64,000 nt of DNA from Pradoshia eiseniae (GTDB lineage: Bacteria; Bacillota; Bacilli; Bacillales; Pradoshiaceae): the NCBI RefSeq assembly GCF_002946355.1, contig NZ_PKOZ01000001.1, positions 310,001 through 374,000 of the forward strand, given 5' to 3'. Under the pieces are notes generated by a model, which saw only the letters and a program-made list of their open reading frames with translations, was not told where the DNA came from and made no database searches. A program made the position numbers and the translations under genes. Positions 60,218 to 64,000 of the stretch are shown piece after piece (position 1 is the stretch's first letter; every line of letters starts with the position of its first letter).

Positions 60218-61390
60218 ATGAGTTTTATGAATGAAATAGAGAAGGAAGTCCTAGAAGGAGCAAAACATACGGCAAGAGAAATCAGCCAGCAGCCTGAGCT
60301 TTGGCAGGAAGCTTTTGAAGCGGTGGAGACGAATAAGGATGTCATTAAAGCTTTTCTGAGGGAGCATGTTTTCTCGAAAAATGCCCGTATCATTTTTACC
60401 GGGGCTGGAACTTCTGCCTATGTTGGTGACACGGCAAGCCCGCTTTTAAGAAGGAAGCTTTCCAATCAGGTAGAGTCAGTTGCCACTACTGATATCGTAT
60501 CCAACCCTCTCAATTACTTGAAGCCTGACCAGCCAACCGTGCTGATTTCATTTGCCAGAAGCGGGAATAGCCCTGAATCAGTTGCAACTTATGATCTAGC
60601 TAAACAATTAGTTGCCGACTTGAGCCAAATCATCATTACCTGCAACCCAGAAGGGAAATTGGCGGAAGCTGCCCGGCAGGATGAAAAGACACTTCTTCTT
60701 TTGATGCCAGAAGAGTCGAATGATCAAGGGTTTGCGATGACAAGTTCATTTAGCTGTATGTACTTAACTGCCTTGTCAATCTTCCAGCTAGATAATCTTG
60801 GAGAGTGGAAGAAAAAAGTGCAGCTGGCTTGCGATAATACCAGATATATTCTTGAGAGCAACTATAAAGAAATCATTAAGCTCGTCCAGCTTGAGAAGAA
60901 AAAGGTAGTCTACCTGGGTTCATCCACGTTGAAAGGTCTTGCTCAGGAGACAAGCTTGAAGAATTTAGAACTGGCCTCGGGCAAGATTCCGACATTCTTT
61001 GAATCTGTATTGGGCTTCCGGCATGGTCCTAAATCCATTGTAGATGATGAAACGCTCCTATTTGTTTTCATGTCTAATGATTCCTACACAAGGAAATACG
61101 AGCTTGATTTATTAAGAGAATTGAAAAATGATGGTGGAGCAAAAACTGTCGTGGCAATCTCGAATTTCACCAATGATGATCTGCGGGCTAATAGTGATGT
61201 AATTCTTACTGTTCCGGAGGATGATACGACCATCATAGAAGACGATTTGATTGCTCTTAACTATCTTGTTTTCGGTCAATTATTTGCCTTATTCAATTCC
61301 ATCCATCTTGGCGTCACTCCAGATAACCCAAGTCCTTCAGGAATTGTGAACAGGGTAGTAAAAGGCGTCGAGATTTACAACTTTAGCTAA
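60218..61390 (+). CDS. agaS: SIS domain sugar isomerase/deaminase, AgaS-like
   Basis: A 390-residue protein with two SIS domains: residues about 40-190 (FTGAGTSAYVGDTASPLL, FARSGNSPES) and about 225-370 (VVYLGSSTLKGLAQETS, GFRHGPKS). AgaS converts galactosamine-6-phosphate to tagatose-6-phosphate with release of ammonia. The related glucosamine-type FrlB/GlmD enzymes are alternatives. It is the first gene of the catabolic run; the adjacent deacetylase and bisphosphate aldolase favour the galactosamine route. Confidence 0.85.
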   Translation: MSFMNEIEKEVLEGAKHTAREISQQPELWQEAFEAVETNKDVIKAFLREHVFSKNARIIFTGAGTSAYVGDTASPLLRRKLSNQVESVATTDIVSNPLNYLKPDQPTVLISFARSGNSPESVATYDLAKQLVADLSQIIITCNPEGKLAEAARQDEKTLLLLMPEESNDQGFAMTSSFSCMYLTALSIFQLDNLGEWKKKVQLACDNTRYILESNYKEIIKLVQLEKKKVVYLGSSTLKGLAQETSLKNLELASGKIPTFFESVLGFRHGPKSIVDDETLLFVFMSNDSYTRKYELDLLRELKNDGGAKTVVAISNFTNDDLRANSDVILTVPEDDTTIIEDDLIALNYLVFGQLFALFNSIHLGVTPDNPSPSGIVNRVVKGVEIYNFS

Positions 61391-61402
61391 GGGGAGGAAT
61401 CA

Positions 61403-62563
61403 ATGAAAGCCATTTATGCGAAAAGAATCTATACTCCCGCCGAAATTGTTCATTCAGGCTATTTACTTTATGAGAACGGGCTGATTACTGGAATCACAGC
61501 AGAAAAACCCAACTGTGAGGTAGAGGATTACTCTAGTTATTCTATCATCCCTGGCTTAATAGATACCCATATTCACGGAATCGCCGGGAATGACACGATG
61601 GATGCTACCGGAGAAGCATTGCAGGGAATTTCGCTTTCCCTTGCCAAGCATGGGGTAACTTCATTTTTGCCAACGACGCTGACGCACGACTTTGAAAAAG
61701 TAAAAGATGCGGTTCGAATTGTCAGCACCCAAATCGGAAAAACCGCAGGTGCGGAGATTATTGGTTCCTATGTTGAGGGACCGTATCTGACTCCAGAACA
61801 TAGGGGAGCCCATCCTGTTAACTATATGCGTGAAGTCACGATAGCCGACTTTGAGGAGCTGATTGAAGCTTCAAATGAAACGATTAAGGTTATCACCATT
61901 GCTCCAGAAAAGAAAGATGCCCTTGAAGGAATTAGCTTTTTGAGACAAAAGGGCATCCTGGTTTCCATGGGACATACAAATGCAGACTATGAAACTGCCA
62001 ATCTGGCCATGAAAGCAGGAGCAAACATTGCTGTACATACCTTTAATGGCATGAGGGCATTCAATCACCGCGAGCCTGGATGCCTGGGAGCCTTTTTGAC
62101 AAACGAAGAAGTTTATTGTGAGTTAATTGCCGACCTGGAGCATGTTCATCCTGCAGCTATCAAACTTCTATACAAAGCAAAAGGCTTGGAAAAAATTCTG
62201 CTCATCAGTGACTCGATGGCTGCTGCTGATCTTCCAGATGGTGATTATGAGTTAGGGAGTCTACCAGTCAAGGTTGTAAATGGAACAGCGAGGACATTGG
62301 AGACTGGCTCACTGGCTGGAAGTACTGCCAATATGATGGATTGTTTGCGGAATATGTATGATGTGCTGAATCTGCCGCTTGAGGTCATCCTGCCCATGAC
62401 ATCACGAAACCAAGCGGAGCTGCTTGGCATTGATAACGAAACAGGCAGTTTGGAAGCAGGGAAAAAGTTGAATGCCGCCATTATTAATGACGAATTCGAG
62501 GTACAGGCGACATTCGTAAACGGTCTTGCCGTGTATGAAAGAGATTTGAATCGTTGCTTATAA
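61403..62563 (+). CDS. nagA: N-acetylhexosamine-6-phosphate deacetylase (NagA/AgaA)
   Basis: A 386-residue amidohydrolase. Metal and substrate motifs are DTHIHGIAGNDTMDA (about residue 53), EGPYLTPEHRGAH (about 127), MGHTNADY (about 190), HTFNGMRAFNHREPG (about 211) and catalytic Asp in LISDSMAAA (about 269). It removes acetate from GlcNAc-6-P or GalNAc-6-P. Context with AgaS and a tagatose-type aldolase suggests GalNAc-6-P. AAGGGGAGG precedes the start, 12 bases after agaS. Confidence 0.9.
   Translation: MKAIYAKRIYTPAEIVHSGYLLYENGLITGITAEKPNCEVEDYSSYSIIPGLIDTHIHGIAGNDTMDATGEALQGISLSLAKHGVTSFLPTTLTHDFEKVKDAVRIVSTQIGKTAGAEIIGSYVEGPYLTPEHRGAHPVNYMREVTIADFEELIEASNETIKVITIAPEKKDALEGISFLRQKGILVSMGHTNADYETANLAMKAGANIAVHTFNGMRAFNHREPGCLGAFLTNEEVYCELIADLEHVHPAAIKLLYKAKGLEKILLISDSMAAADLPDGDYELGSLPVKVVNGTARTLETGSLAGSTANMMDCLRNMYDVLNLPLEVILPMTSRNQAELLGIDNETGSLEAGKKLNAAIINDEFEVQATFVNGLAVYERDLNRCL

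Positions 62564-64000
<1,437 letters not shown>

Overview
The window is a chromosomal segment of a low-to-mid-GC, spore-forming member of the Bacillaceae. Three kinds of evidence point there: strong GGAGG-type ribosome binding sites with frequent GTG and TTG starts; Gram-positive cis-acting RNAs (an S-box, a ydaO-type c-di-AMP riboswitch, a T-box); and gene neighbourhoods resembling Bacillus subtilis (ywrD with ywrAB, ywoHG, cydABCD, fruRKA, the zwf-rnz-namA-proI-yqjP-yqjQ block, bmrBCD). A 37-residue YjcZ/SscA-type sporulation protein supports a spore former. The species cannot be fixed from sequence alone. The secreted protease closely resembles sphericase / subtilisin S41, known from Bacillus (Lysinibacillus) sphaericus and a psychrophilic Bacillus. 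I see no rRNA, tRNA, prophage, intact insertion sequence or CRISPR array.

Left part (1-12000): a YtrA-type GntR/ABC transporter operon (minus strand) with a promoter overlapped by two operators; a patatin-like lipase; an M42 aminopeptidase; metI under a SAM riboswitch; the NAD salvage pair pncA-pncB; a YwrD-like gamma-glutamyltransferase; and a split ChrA chromate transporter pair. Two intergenic stretches (10251-10737, 11935-12052) are structured but unidentified.

12190-20300: an NprR-like peptide-responsive regulator (HTH plus TPR), followed at once by an 11-codon ORF with an excellent ribosome binding site and its own terminator, then a direct repeat and a secreted subtilisin. This resembles regulator-pheromone-protease loci such as nprR-nprX-nprA and ropB-SIP-speB, but the peptide would be leaderless. 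It is the most promising novel system here. Next come a two-gene unknown membrane locus, a tandem repeat array, a MarR/MFS efflux pair with a perfect operator, a cation diffusion facilitator and an SDR protein.

20276-41500: the cydABCD bd-oxidase operon with Rex-like sites, a PAS-STAS protein, an M3 oligopeptidase, a LysM-NlpC/P60 cell-wall hydrolase, the fructose operon fruRKA, a second tandem hairpin array of the same family as the first, zwf with a cyclase-family gene, rnz, and the potassium importer kimA under a c-di-AMP riboswitch.

42000-57500: namA, a YjcZ/SscA small protein, proI under a proline T-box, yqjP, yqjQ, several small orphan genes, a PadR-HAAS-DUF4097 operon, and a bmrCD multidrug ABC exporter. 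Its leader carries a 24-codon ORF and mutually exclusive hairpins that make a clear ribosome-mediated attenuator. guaC closes the region.

57700-64000: a DUF4083 membrane peptide, an HSL-type esterase, and a GntR-controlled amino-sugar operon (agaS, nagA/agaA, tagatose/fructose bisphosphate aldolase, a PfkB sugar-phosphate kinase running off the right edge). Together these would take N-acetylgalactosamine-6-phosphate to triose phosphates.
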